NCBI RefSeq assembly: GCF_900162725.1
Contig: NZ_LT799418.1
Coordinates: 251,194 to 315,193, forward strand
From: Parabacteroides sp. Marseille-P3160
GTDB lineage: Bacteria > Bacteroidota > Bacteroidia > Bacteroidales > Tannerellaceae
Length of the DNA stretch: 64,000 nucleotides
Reading direction: 5' to 3'
This document shows positions 50,501 through 59,080 of the stretch, piece by piece (position 1 is the stretch's first letter; every line of letters starts with the position of its first letter). The notes under the pieces were generated by a model. That model saw nothing but the letters and a program-made list of their open reading frames with translations. It had not been told where the DNA came from and ran no database searches. The translations under genes and the position numbers were made by a program.

Positions 50501-50657
50501 GTACCGTACCGCTAATTTTTACATTCTGCGCATATATCTGGATAGAAGATATAAACGCCATTAAAATAAAGAATAATCCAAAAGGATGCTTATCCTTCCG
50601 CTTTGCCTTTTCTGCAGGAGGCAAATCACCGCATCGTTTTCTGTTAAAGTCTCTCAT
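47553..50657 (-). CDS. SusC/RagA-family TonB-linked outer-membrane transporter
   Basis: 1034 residues. A basic N-terminus then signal FGLFFILMAFISSIQIYAQ. Carboxypeptidase-regulatory-like domain (VKISGTVLSDADKYPIIGAN, GTFTDADGNFSIEAPSN, VSYVGYLSQE), the SusC TonB box region (DDVVVVGYGSQRKSDLTGGI), plug (IRGENSLSADNSPLIVMDGI, SAAIYGSRGANGVILI) and barrel ending in RSYMLGLNLTF. Imports oligosaccharides together with SusD. No N-terminal anti-sigma (STN) extension, in line with control by the hybrid two-component protein encoded upstream. Confidence 0.95.
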   Translation of the reverse strand: MRDFNRKRCGDLPPAEKAKRKDKHPFGLFFILMAFISSIQIYAQNVKISGTVLSDADKYPIIGANVLVKGTTIGTFTDADGNFSIEAPSNATLIVSYVGYLSQEIKISGAKTLTVTLKESAVGLDDVVVVGYGSQRKSDLTGGITAIGEDKLQMVSTNNLLDRLAGQIPGMNVTTGNAKPGEDQTLRIRGENSLSADNSPLIVMDGIPYSGSLGDIDPNIIENISVLKDASSAAIYGSRGANGVILIQTRKGKKGTPTVTYKGQIGMQQAQRRINMMKGEEYVKYTQDYNRMKYGYTGDQLDPSELLNPSERPNYQNGIETDWQDIMFRNALTTDHQITISGGTDATTYMASLSHLQEDGVMVNTGLKRTNLALNITQVFNKWLTIGMGTQAVQKDFGGIQPGLEAGLKMSPYGIYKDADGRYVDYPMDQTLFPNPMADVNATDDKTNRNVFISTFAEVQFPIDGLSFRTNFGYNYRSEFEGAYYGRNTLTGKKVNGYASISNVHYYDYTWENLLKYNKTFGKHKIDATALFSMQQTSRQESKESGESFVNDDSEYHNMAGAEKNKIITSQLTETAMLSYMLRLNYSYANKYLLTLTGRSDGYSAFGENNKYALFPSVAGAWNISSEDFMESSSDWMDQLKFRLSWGSNGNQAISPYQTLDRLSLTTYIWGDNGTTVNGAYLPTNGVGNPNLKWETSKTVNVGIDFSLFNRRLSGSIDLYLVKTSDLLMSRTVPYMNGYKSIMDNIGKTENKGIEISLNSINMQNESFTWTSNLNFSLNRDKIVDLRGDGKDDITNKWFIGEPLRVFYDYNVIGTWQEDETYYDKKTGHTISWDATNGKYLNENGVEYQKGAIPGSAKLQDNDGDGVISSSDKKIIGSKLPSFLLSLGNRLDYKNLYFSFVLNGVFGQTKELHDYNFDRWMPTFNYISGMDYWTPENPTNEMTSPVYIPYDKHSFYKKANYVQVKNITLGYTFTKTVLQAVGISSLGVNVSVNNLYTFSNIKNALNLEDNNANRNILVTYPTARSYMLGLNLTF

Positions 50658-50821
50658 AATTTATCGCACATTAAAACATTAAAAAAATAATTCTAATCAA
50701 GCTAAACTGTTTTTTGTGTCAAAAAAATGAAATAAAGGCCTGTAAAACGAGCAAAATAATCCCAAATGAAGATAAAAATATCTCATTTTGATAAAAATGA
50801 TCAATTACTTGAAATTTTGAT

Positions 50822-53800
50822 TTACGAATGGGGGGGATGATATGCATCCTGATACTCGGTCGGAGAAAGACCATAGGCCTCTTTAAAATTCCGGGCGAAA
50901 TAGGAACGGCTACTGAAACCTACTTGTTGGGCAATCTCCGAAATATTCATGCGCGACTCCCGAAGTAATCTGGCGCCGGCTTCAAGACGGATGCTTTTAA
51001 TAAGGTCAATCGGAGACAAACCCGTTATTGCTTTTACTTTGCGGTAAAAACTGGTGCGGCTCATGCCTAAAGATTCATAGATGGCGACAATGTCTAATTC
51101 CGGATTGGACAGATTCGCTTTTATGATGTCGATATAATTCTTAAGAAATTCGTCTCCGTCGGCCGAGTCAGGCAATCCTAATTGCTCTGATGAAAGGTGG
51201 CCTTCTTCATAAACAACTTTCAATTTCTGTCGCAAAGACAAAAGGTTGCGGATACGCGCTTTCAGAATCGAAAGCTGGAAAGGTTTGACAATGTAATCGT
51301 CCGCGCCTGCATCCAGACCTTCTTCTATTTGCAAGGCCATATATTTAGCGGTTAACAAAACCACCGGGATTTGACAGGTTGTCGGATCTTCCTTTATGCG
51401 CCGGCAAAGCTCGATCCCGTTCATCTCCGGCATCATGACATCACTGACGACTATATGCGGGGATGATTCCTTGATTTTCTGTAAGGCTTCTTTCCCATCG
51501 GAGGCCTTGACAATCATGTAATCCATGCCTAACTGTTCTTCTAAATATTGCAGTACTTCACGGTTATCATCTACCAGCATAATAAGCGGCTTGTCCTGCA
51601 TCTCGGATTCTTTGATCAGTAGATTCACCTTTTGGCTTATTTCAGTTTGATGGGGGGATAGAGGTGCCGTTTCCACTTCCACCTCCTGCGTCTCTGTATC
51701 CGGAAGGAGAAACATGAAACGGGAGCCTTTTCCCTCTTCACTTTCCATCCATATATACCCGTTATGTTGGAGAATGATCGAATGCGTTAAGCTCAATCCA
51801 ATGCCGCTACCGGAAATCTCCTGGTGAATATCTTCCTGAGAATGATAAAACGGTTCGAAAATTTTCTCCGTATCTTTACTGTTAAATCCTTTCCCCGTAT
51901 CCAGTACCTCCACCAATAAATAATTAATCTCCACCAATGTTTGTTTTTGTCGTAAAGGAAACCGGGGAAGCATTTCGATTGAAGATTGAGGAATGCTTTT
52001 GACACGCAAGGTTACATTTCCGCCGGACGGAGTATATTTAAAGGCATTGGAAAGCAGGTTGAAAAAAGCTTTTTCAATTTCCCTTTCATCATATCGTACA
52101 TAATAGATAGCCGGCAATTCGTTTTTCAACCGAAATATTATCTCACGGTTATTTGCTATGCTTTCAAAAGAATGATAGATTTCCCGTATGAAGGAAGAAA
52201 AGTCGAAACGAGTCTTTTGCAAATCCGTCTTTCCGGCCCCATATTTTTGTATATCCATTAGATTGTTTACCAATAAAAGCATACGTCCGGTGTTTTTCCG
52301 CATCAATTGCAAGGTCTTTTTGACTTCAGGAGAAAAAGAGAGATGTTGCATTAAATCATTTAATGGATTGATAATAAGAGTTAAAGGGGTTCTTAATTCA
52401 TGCGAGAAATTGGTGAACATCCGCATTCTTTCCTCATGTAACTCATTCAATTTTTCCTGTTCCATCTGCTTGAAACGGATTTCATGTTCGCGTTCGTTTT
52501 TTTTCCACTGTTGCCTGATAACACCGGCCACAATAAAGAAGAATATGGATATATACAAAAGATAGGCCCACCAGGTTTTATAAAACGGAGGATTTATAAT
52601 AATATATAAAACCGTTTCCTTTGGATTCCACACTCCATCATTGTTTGCAGCCTTCAAATGGAAAATATATGAACCGGGAGCCAGATTATTATAATACGCC
52701 TCACGCCGGCTTCCTACCGGATGCCAATTGAGATCCGCCCCTTCCAGTTTATAGGTGTACTGGTTTATTTCGGAGTGGATGAAATTAATACCGGTATATT
52801 TAATAATCAGGTTATTCTGACTGGATTTCAAGGTTAGACGTTGCTTGTCGGACAATCCAAGCATTTCTTCTTTATTATTAATCATCAAAGAGGTGACATA
52901 GACCGCCGGCAAAGCTGGATTTAATACTTTCTGTCCCGGATTGAAAGCAAGAATCCCCTTATCTCCAGGGAAATAAATGGTACCGTCGGATCCCACATTA
53001 TTGCCGCTATATAAGGTAAATTCCAAACGAGGAATCTCCACTGTTTTTATCGAAATAAAACGGTCTTGTTTCTTATCCAGTTTATACAAAAGACAACCGG
53101 CAGTGACCCATAAATCCCCTTTTTTATCAAGCGTAACAGAACTTATCAGGCTCTCTGTGATGCCATCTTCTTTATGATAATGCTTGATCATGCGAAGGTT
53201 GTCATCCATACGGAAAATTCCGTTTTTACTCGTGAAAATCCAGACCTGCTGGTCTTGATCCTTCAATAAACCTGTGATTACCCCCAGTCTCTCACTTTTA
53301 TTTCGTTTATATAAACGCGAAGAAAACTCCAAGACTGTTTTTTTTCCCCGATCATACAAATAAAGGCTGTCGGATAAGGTCCCGAACAAAAACAGATCCG
53401 GTTTCAATTCGAGAATCGTAGTAATGCCTCGAAATGAGCGGGTGGCGCCGTTCATTTCAAATGTATTCTGTATCTTACCTCCGTGTTCCATCACTAAGCC
53501 CATCGAACTGTTCGTCGGTATCCATAAACATCCCTCACGATCCATATACAGGGAACAGATATCATTGTATTCGAAATCGTATAATAATCTATATCGTTTC
53601 GTCCGGATTGAAAAGAGATAAACCGTGCCAAAATGAGTGGAACAAAGAATCGAATCGCCTTTTATAAGCACGGATTTAATAATATTCATTTCATAATTTC
53701 CTTTTCCTTGCGATTTGATGGGATACAATTCCTGTTGTCCGGTTTGCGGATCATAAAAAAACAAGCCCGCCCCCTCGGTTGCGAACCACATATTTCCATT

Positions 53801-54886
53801 GGCATCTTCCCCGCCCTTTCCTATGACCTTGGTATATTTCTGTGGAGTAATCAGTTTTGCCGGTCTGTAATAGGGACTATGGTAATTTACTCCATAATAG
53901 GTTCCTACCCATAGTCCATGATCTTTATCCATCAACAAACTATGAATAGAAAAATGGCTAAGTCCTCCATCTCCCGACATACCGCCATCTACGAGCGTAA
54001 CTGTATGGGTTTGGGTGTCAATACTATTCAATCCTCCGAAGGTACCGACCAGAATGGTGTTTTTCCGGTAAGGAATCATAGCTCTTATCCCATTGCTGCT
54101 AAGCCCGGAGTTCTTCTTATTCAGACGGGTAAAGGTCTGCTTCTTCCTGTCATAAAGGCAAATTCCTTCTTCCTCCGTTCCGATCCATATCAAACCGTTT
54201 CCATTAGGGAGGATTGTGGAGATCATGCTTTTCGGAAGCGTATTTTCCTCTTCCCCCGGAAGAATATGCATCTTCAGCTTCCAATCTTTCGAGAACACAT
54301 ATAACCCCGCCTTCTCCGTTCCTAAATAGATATCTCCCTTTTCATCCTGGGCGGCGGAGTAGACCGGAGATTCAATTGGAACATCCGTCCAGATCCTTTC
54401 GACCGTTTGATTCGGATTACAACGAAAAATCCAACGGCTGTTAAAGGCATAGATCGTTCCGTCGGCCTGCTTCAAAAAGGTATAAATAACATTGTTCGTT
54501 GATTCCCGATCTATTAATTGAGGGTAAAAACGAGTTACCTCCTTACTTTTATAGTCAATGCAATTGATTCCGTTGGAAGTCGCCACCCAAATATTTTTTT
54601 GTTTGTCTTCGGTAAACCGGCGGATATAATTATCACTTAACGAGGCACTATTATTCACCTCATTCTGGTATATTACAAACTCGTATCCGTCATACCGATT
54701 GGCTCCGTTGCGTGTGGCGAACCAGATATAACCATCGGAATCCTGAAAAATATGTAACACGGAAAGTTGTGACAATCCGTCTTCCACGCCTAAATGTGAA
54801 AAGAAGAGGTCGGTTGCTCCTCGCATCGGTAAGCCATACGACAGGAGGAAACATATCCAGATGATTATTTTCAATTTTCTCTTCAC
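50822..54886 (-). CDS. Hybrid two-component system regulator of the PUL
   Basis: 1354 residues, a complete HTCS. Signal/anchor, then about 14 two-component propeller repeats (for example LSDNYIRRFTEDKQKNIWVA and GLIWIGTEEEGICLYD), a Y_Y_Y domain (about 715-775), one membrane segment (WWAYLLYISIFFFIVAGVI), HisKA (FTNFSHELRTPLTLI), HATPase (NLLSNAFKYTPSGGN, GSGIGLSLTHSII), a receiver (IMLVDDNREV, VSDVMMPEMNG) and AraC HTH (ISEIAQQVGFSSRSYFARNF). It senses an oligosaccharide in the periplasm and activates the susC operon. The 160-bp gap 50658-50821 holds the probable susC promoter. Confidence 0.96.
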   Translation of the reverse strand: MKRKLKIIIWICFLLSYGLPMRGATDLFFSHLGVEDGLSQLSVLHIFQDSDGYIWFATRNGANRYDGYEFVIYQNEVNNSASLSDNYIRRFTEDKQKNIWVATSNGINCIDYKSKEVTRFYPQLIDRESTNNVIYTFLKQADGTIYAFNSRWIFRCNPNQTVERIWTDVPIESPVYSAAQDEKGDIYLGTEKAGLYVFSKDWKLKMHILPGEEENTLPKSMISTILPNGNGLIWIGTEEEGICLYDRKKQTFTRLNKKNSGLSSNGIRAMIPYRKNTILVGTFGGLNSIDTQTHTVTLVDGGMSGDGGLSHFSIHSLLMDKDHGLWVGTYYGVNYHSPYYRPAKLITPQKYTKVIGKGGEDANGNMWFATEGAGLFFYDPQTGQQELYPIKSQGKGNYEMNIIKSVLIKGDSILCSTHFGTVYLFSIRTKRYRLLYDFEYNDICSLYMDREGCLWIPTNSSMGLVMEHGGKIQNTFEMNGATRSFRGITTILELKPDLFLFGTLSDSLYLYDRGKKTVLEFSSRLYKRNKSERLGVITGLLKDQDQQVWIFTSKNGIFRMDDNLRMIKHYHKEDGITESLISSVTLDKKGDLWVTAGCLLYKLDKKQDRFISIKTVEIPRLEFTLYSGNNVGSDGTIYFPGDKGILAFNPGQKVLNPALPAVYVTSLMINNKEEMLGLSDKQRLTLKSSQNNLIIKYTGINFIHSEINQYTYKLEGADLNWHPVGSRREAYYNNLAPGSYIFHLKAANNDGVWNPKETVLYIIINPPFYKTWWAYLLYISIFFFIVAGVIRQQWKKNEREHEIRFKQMEQEKLNELHEERMRMFTNFSHELRTPLTLIINPLNDLMQHLSFSPEVKKTLQLMRKNTGRMLLLVNNLMDIQKYGAGKTDLQKTRFDFSSFIREIYHSFESIANNREIIFRLKNELPAIYYVRYDEREIEKAFFNLLSNAFKYTPSGGNVTLRVKSIPQSSIEMLPRFPLRQKQTLVEINYLLVEVLDTGKGFNSKDTEKIFEPFYHSQEDIHQEISGSGIGLSLTHSIILQHNGYIWMESEEGKGSRFMFLLPDTETQEVEVETAPLSPHQTEISQKVNLLIKESEMQDKPLIMLVDDNREVLQYLEEQLGMDYMIVKASDGKEALQKIKESSPHIVVSDVMMPEMNGIELCRRIKEDPTTCQIPVVLLTAKYMALQIEEGLDAGADDYIVKPFQLSILKARIRNLLSLRQKLKVVYEEGHLSSEQLGLPDSADGDEFLKNYIDIIKANLSNPELDIVAIYESLGMSRTSFYRKVKAITGLSPIDLIKSIRLEAGARLLRESRMNISEIAQQVGFSSRSYFARNFKEAYGLSPTEYQDAYHPPHS

Positions 54887-55040
54887 TTATTTGCAGTTAC
54901 ATTTGCTAAAAGATCTTGTTAAGAAAATACTACCTGGCAAAAATAAAGAAATAGAGACGATTTTACATCGATTTGAGATAATTTTACGCGAAAGGAGGTT
55001 TCCATTCTTTTATTTTTGCCTTCCAATCATTACATACATC

Positions 55041-57152
55041 ATGAATAAACTGACCTTTGCCTTCATTCTTTTAAACATCTTTTTTTGCTCTTCGCTTTCA
55101 GCCGAGGGACGTTGGGTAGAATCTTTCAATTCCGGATGGGAATTCAAAAAGGCCCCGGTAAATACGGAATTAGTAATTAATATTCCGAACTGGGAAAAGG
55201 GTTGGGAAAAGGTTGAAATTCCCCATACTTGGAATGCGAAGGACATGCAGATCCAAGCCAATGACTTTTACCAAGGCGCCGCTTATTACAGGAAACAATA
55301 TAATCTGCCGGAAAAATGGAAAGAAAAACGGGTTTTTCTTCGCTTTGAAAGCGTAGGGTCTTATTCGGAAGTTTATGTAAATGGCTCATTAGTGACTACC
55401 CATAAGGGGGCTTATGCTGCTTTTTCCTGTGAAATCGGAACGATGTTGAAAACCGGAGAAAACGAAATTATCGTAAAGGCGGACAATTCCTCACGCCCGG
55501 ATATCATACCCGCCAACCATGTCCTATTTGGAGTTTATGGTGGGATCTACCGTCCGGTATGGCTGATTATGACGGATTCATGCAACATTTGCATCACGGA
55601 CAATGCTTCTCCGGGTGTTTACATTACACAAAAAAACGTATCTTCCAGACAAGCGGACGTACGACTGAAGGTCAAACTGGACAACGGAACGCTACAGCCA
55701 GTCCCTCTCATTTTACGGAATACGATTTACGACCGGGAAGGTAAGAAAATAGTTTCCCGGGACCAACCAATCGATCTGACGCCGCAAGGTGTCCAAACAT
55801 TCGAGACGGACTTCACGCTAAAACACCCGGTTTTGTGGCAAGGCCGGAAAAATACGTATCTATACAAAGTGGTCACCCATCTGATAAAAGACGGGAAAGT
55901 TATCGATGAAATGATCCAGCCACTGGGTTTGCGCAACTATGAAATAATCGCAGGCAAAGGGTTTTATCTGAATGGCGAAAAATACCCGATGTACGGGGTT
56001 ACCCGCCATCAGGATTGGTGGGGATTGGGTAGCGCACTGACAAACGCAAACCATGATTTCGACCTCGCCGCCATCATGGACATTGGAGCCACGACCGTTC
56101 GTTTCGCCCATTACCAGCAATCCGACTATCTTTACTCGCGTTGTGATTCGCTCGGTTTGATCATTTGGGCGGAAATACCTTTTGTCAATCGTGTAACAGG
56201 ACAGGAGGCTGAAAACGCGCGCAATCAACTACGCGAATTGATCAGGCAGAGCTTCAACCATCCTTCTATTTATGTCTGGGGATTGCACAATGAAGTCTAT
56301 CGCCCGCATGAATATACCAAAGAACTGACAAAGTCACTGCACGATCTGGCCAAAACGGAAGATCCCGACCGCTATACCGTATCGGTCAATGGTTACGGAG
56401 ACATGGAGCATCCGGTTAATTTGAATGCCGATATCCAGGGAATGAACCGTTATTTCGGCTGGTATGAAAAAAAATTGCAGGACATGGAACCATGGATTGA
56501 CGGACTGGAAAGAAAATATCCTCACGAAAAACTGATGCTGACGGAATACGGAGCGGACGCCAATATTCATCACCAAACCGAATACCTGGGGGATGCTTTA
56601 AACTGGACGAAAGAATTTTATCCGGAAACATTCCAGACCAAGACACATGAATACCAATGGAGCGTGATAGCCCAACATCCGTATATCATCGCCTCCTATT
56701 TATGGAATATGTTCGATTTTGCCTGCCCGCTCTGGACGCGTGGAGGAGTACCTGCCCGGAATATGAAAGGATTGATCACTTTCGACCGGAAAATCAAAAA
56801 AGACGCCTATTACTGGTATAAGGCCAACTGGAGCAGTGATCCGGTAATATATCTGACCCAACGCCGCAATACGGACCGGGAGAGAAAGCATACCTCCATT
56901 ACCGTTTATTCCAATATAGGTATCCCGGCCGTCTATCTGAATGGTAAAGAGCTTAGCGGCATCCGTAAAGGCTACACAGACGTCCATTATATCATCGACG
57001 ATGTAACTTTGGCGGACGGGAAAAACAACATTCGGGCCATTGTACGCCGGAAAGGAAAAACCTATGAAGATTCGATCGAATGGATTTACAGTGGAGAAAA
57101 GAGACGGGAATCGGATACTTCCTACAATCAGGAAGTTCATTCCGGATTCTAA
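55041..57152 (+). CDS. GH2 family glycosidase, secreted
   Basis: 703 residues from the ATG at 55041, which gives the signal peptide MNKLTFAFILLNIFFCSSLS; the frame is open further upstream, overlapping the HTCS start, but that stretch lacks a signal. GH2 sugar-binding domain (WKEKRVFLRFESVGSYSEVY, NEIIVKADNSSRPDI), Ig-like domain, then the TIM barrel: GVTRHQDWWGLGSAL, NHPSIYVWGLHNEVYRP (acid/base Glu in HNE) and KLMLTEYGADA (nucleophile Glu). Shorter than LacZ; beta-galactosidase or beta-glucuronidase-like. Divergent from the regulator, so part of the same PUL. Confidence 0.9.
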   Translation: MNKLTFAFILLNIFFCSSLSAEGRWVESFNSGWEFKKAPVNTELVINIPNWEKGWEKVEIPHTWNAKDMQIQANDFYQGAAYYRKQYNLPEKWKEKRVFLRFESVGSYSEVYVNGSLVTTHKGAYAAFSCEIGTMLKTGENEIIVKADNSSRPDIIPANHVLFGVYGGIYRPVWLIMTDSCNICITDNASPGVYITQKNVSSRQADVRLKVKLDNGTLQPVPLILRNTIYDREGKKIVSRDQPIDLTPQGVQTFETDFTLKHPVLWQGRKNTYLYKVVTHLIKDGKVIDEMIQPLGLRNYEIIAGKGFYLNGEKYPMYGVTRHQDWWGLGSALTNANHDFDLAAIMDIGATTVRFAHYQQSDYLYSRCDSLGLIIWAEIPFVNRVTGQEAENARNQLRELIRQSFNHPSIYVWGLHNEVYRPHEYTKELTKSLHDLAKTEDPDRYTVSVNGYGDMEHPVNLNADIQGMNRYFGWYEKKLQDMEPWIDGLERKYPHEKLMLTEYGADANIHHQTEYLGDALNWTKEFYPETFQTKTHEYQWSVIAQHPYIIASYLWNMFDFACPLWTRGGVPARNMKGLITFDRKIKKDAYYWYKANWSSDPVIYLTQRRNTDRERKHTSITVYSNIGIPAVYLNGKELSGIRKGYTDVHYIIDDVTLADGKNNIRAIVRRKGKTYEDSIEWIYSGEKRRESDTSYNQEVHSGF

Positions 57153-57242
57153 TGCACACAGCCGTAAATCCGGGGAATCATTATTCTTTGAGTCGCATTA
57201 TAACGAATTCTCACTACCTTTACACATCAAAATAGAAAAAAG

Positions 57243-57737
57243 ATGTTACGGGATTTTGCAGCCATCGATTTTGAAACGGCCAACGAACAATTGTCAAGCG
57301 TATGCAGTGTAGGAGTGGTTATCGTCAGAAACGGCTCGATTACCGACCGTTTCTATAGTCTGATCCAGCCGGAACCGGCTTATTACAGCCCGGGAAACAG
57401 TCGCATTCATGGATTGACAAGCAAAGACACGGAACAGGCTCCCGTCTTCCCGAAAGTATGGGAGCAGGTAAGCCCCCTTCTCGGGAATTATCCGTTAGTC
57501 GCCCATAACAAAGGATTCGACGAATCCTGCTTAAAGGCGGTATTCCGAACTTATCAAATGGATTATCCCGGTTATATCTTTTATTGCACGTTGGCCGAAT
57601 CGCGCCGCCAATTGCGTCATTTACCCAACCACCAGCTGCAGACAGTTGCAGAAGATTGCGGTTATGTCCTTTCCAACCATCATCATGCGCTGGCAGACGC
57701 CGAAGCTTGCGCAGAGATCGCCTTACAGCTTTTATAA
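57243..57737 (+). CDS. DEDDh 3'-5' exonuclease (DnaQ/PolC-epsilon-like)
   Basis: 164 residues. ExoI motif FAAIDFETAN (Asp, Glu), ExoII region PLVAHNKGFDESCLKAVF (Asp), ExoIII HHALADAEACAEIAL (His and Asp), which fits the DEDDh set. Single domain without helicase or polymerase, so a stand-alone proofreading or RNase T-like exonuclease. Convergent with the SGNH hydrolase gene. Confidence 0.92.
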   Translation: MLRDFAAIDFETANEQLSSVCSVGVVIVRNGSITDRFYSLIQPEPAYYSPGNSRIHGLTSKDTEQAPVFPKVWEQVSPLLGNYPLVAHNKGFDESCLKAVFRTYQMDYPGYIFYCTLAESRRQLRHLPNHQLQTVAEDCGYVLSNHHHALADAEACAEIALQLL

Positions 57738-57948
57738 TCGTTGTTTAATAGGGGCCACCCCTTTGTTTGTCATAATTACGGGGTGAATGGGGCCGTTCGA
57801 GTCAAAATGCAACTTGTCTATGCAGGTGTCACCCGCATAGGAGAACCCCAGGCTTTAGCAGAGCCTAGGGGCCTATCTTTCTCGTCAGGTTGAGAATCTA
57901 TAGCATAAGCGATTTGCGATTCCATGCCTGGCCGAGGCCTCCCTATCC
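57738..57948. other. Highly structured intergenic region
   Basis: GC-rich gap between convergent genes. ATAGG (57837-57841) pairs with CCTAT (57872-57876) and CCCCAGGCT (57846-57854) with AGCCT-a-GGGG (57862-57871), a 14-pair stem with small bulges. GGGTGA (57781-57786) can pair with TCACCC (57829-57834). No ORF of note. It could be a bidirectional terminator, a repeat remnant or a small RNA. Confidence 0.5.
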
Positions 57949-59022
57949 CTACTTCAAAATATCCTGCAGGCATTCTTTTAACGATCGGGCCATTCTGTAA
58001 AATCCTAAGTCTGTAAAATGAACTCCGTCTACCGTCGCCTCCCCGTCCTGGCCGATCAGTTGGTCCGTTTTTAAATAATAAATATGTTGGACGCCGGATT
58101 GTTTCAGGCCTTCATATTCCTGACGCAATAATCTGTTCTTTTCCACGAGTAGTCCATAAGTGCTTTTATCAAAGACTGAATGGGGGAAGATAGCTGTTTC
58201 AATGAATAATACAGGCGTATTGGGATTGTCCCTACGGAGAATTTGGAAGAACGTTTTTGTTTTTTCCTTAATTTCTTCAGCTGTAACGTTGGGTATAAAA
58301 TCAAGAATAAAGAGCGAAGCGTCATGCCTGGTTGCCATTAACTCTGCAATTTCATAATCTAATTTCCCATTTCCACTAAATCCAAGATTAATGAACTCCC
58401 TGTTTAATTCCCGGTCCAGAATATTGGGGTAAGACATGCCGGGACGGGAGGCACAACCGCCTTGGGTAATGCTTGTTCCGTATACTATAATAGGATGCCC
58501 GGTTTGGAAATTTGACAGGTCCGGTTGTCCTATACGGGACAAGGAATCTATGCCGACAGAAAGAGACATAATTCCGTCGTAGAGCGGCAGGAAAAGCATG
58601 TATTCCCGTTCGCACGGCAGCATGTTTGCGATGATCTTTTGCTCATTCATTTTTCCCTGTGGACGGCCTGAATTTACAAATTGCCAACGACCGTCTTCCC
58701 AAGCGTATAAATCGAGCCCTTTGGTCCCGGTATCCGTCATATGATTCATGTGATTTCCGAAGACCTCCCATTTGGCATAAATAGCTGTACTGTTTGTTTT
58801 AAACCGGAGTGCAAGGCCGGAAGTATTTTTACCCAGATTCCATACAGGTTCCCTACACGATCCTTTTAAATTCTTAGGTAGGCGTTCATAACGGGTTTCC
58901 GTATTTTCTGATATCTTTCCTATCAAAGGGAAGAGGGCGGCATCATAATAGGTGACTTGAGCGTTAGCTGAGAATAGGAATGAACACAAGGCAATTCCTA
59001 CGAATAGTTTAATCTTATCCAT
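57949..59022 (-). CDS. Secreted SGNH/GDSL hydrolase with N-terminal beta domain
   Basis: About 357 residues from the ATG at 59022 (MDKIKLFVGIALCSFLFSANA, signal peptide); another ATG lies at 59037. An N-terminal beta-sandwich (about 25-165; LRFKTNSTAIYAKWEVFG) precedes the SGNH fold: IIVYGTSITQGGCAS (block I Ser), NLGFSGNGKLD (Gly and Asn blocks) and TVDGVHFTDLGFYRMA (DxxH). Such proteins are carbohydrate esterases or acyl hydrolases in the periplasm or outside. Could act with the nearby PUL to remove acetyl groups, but it lies beyond the exonuclease gene, so this is uncertain. Confidence 0.85.
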   Translation of the reverse strand: MDKIKLFVGIALCSFLFSANAQVTYYDAALFPLIGKISENTETRYERLPKNLKGSCREPVWNLGKNTSGLALRFKTNSTAIYAKWEVFGNHMNHMTDTGTKGLDLYAWEDGRWQFVNSGRPQGKMNEQKIIANMLPCEREYMLFLPLYDGIMSLSVGIDSLSRIGQPDLSNFQTGHPIIVYGTSITQGGCASRPGMSYPNILDRELNREFINLGFSGNGKLDYEIAELMATRHDASLFILDFIPNVTAEEIKEKTKTFFQILRRDNPNTPVLFIETAIFPHSVFDKSTYGLLVEKNRLLRQEYEGLKQSGVQHIYYLKTDQLIGQDGEATVDGVHFTDLGFYRMARSLKECLQDILK

Positions 59023-59080
59023 TTTATCTACAATCAAAGTTGATTACATTATAAATTTAAATAGTTGCTAATAGGCCATA

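Noticed and set aside
54861-55040. Extended N-terminus for the GH2 protein overlapping the regulator gene
   Set aside because: The ATG at 55041 gives a clear signal peptide; the upstream part has no family similarity and covers the divergent promoter.
57738-57948. Riboswitch
   Set aside because: Strong stems are present but I cannot match a known riboswitch core, and the region lies between gene ends and not in a leader.
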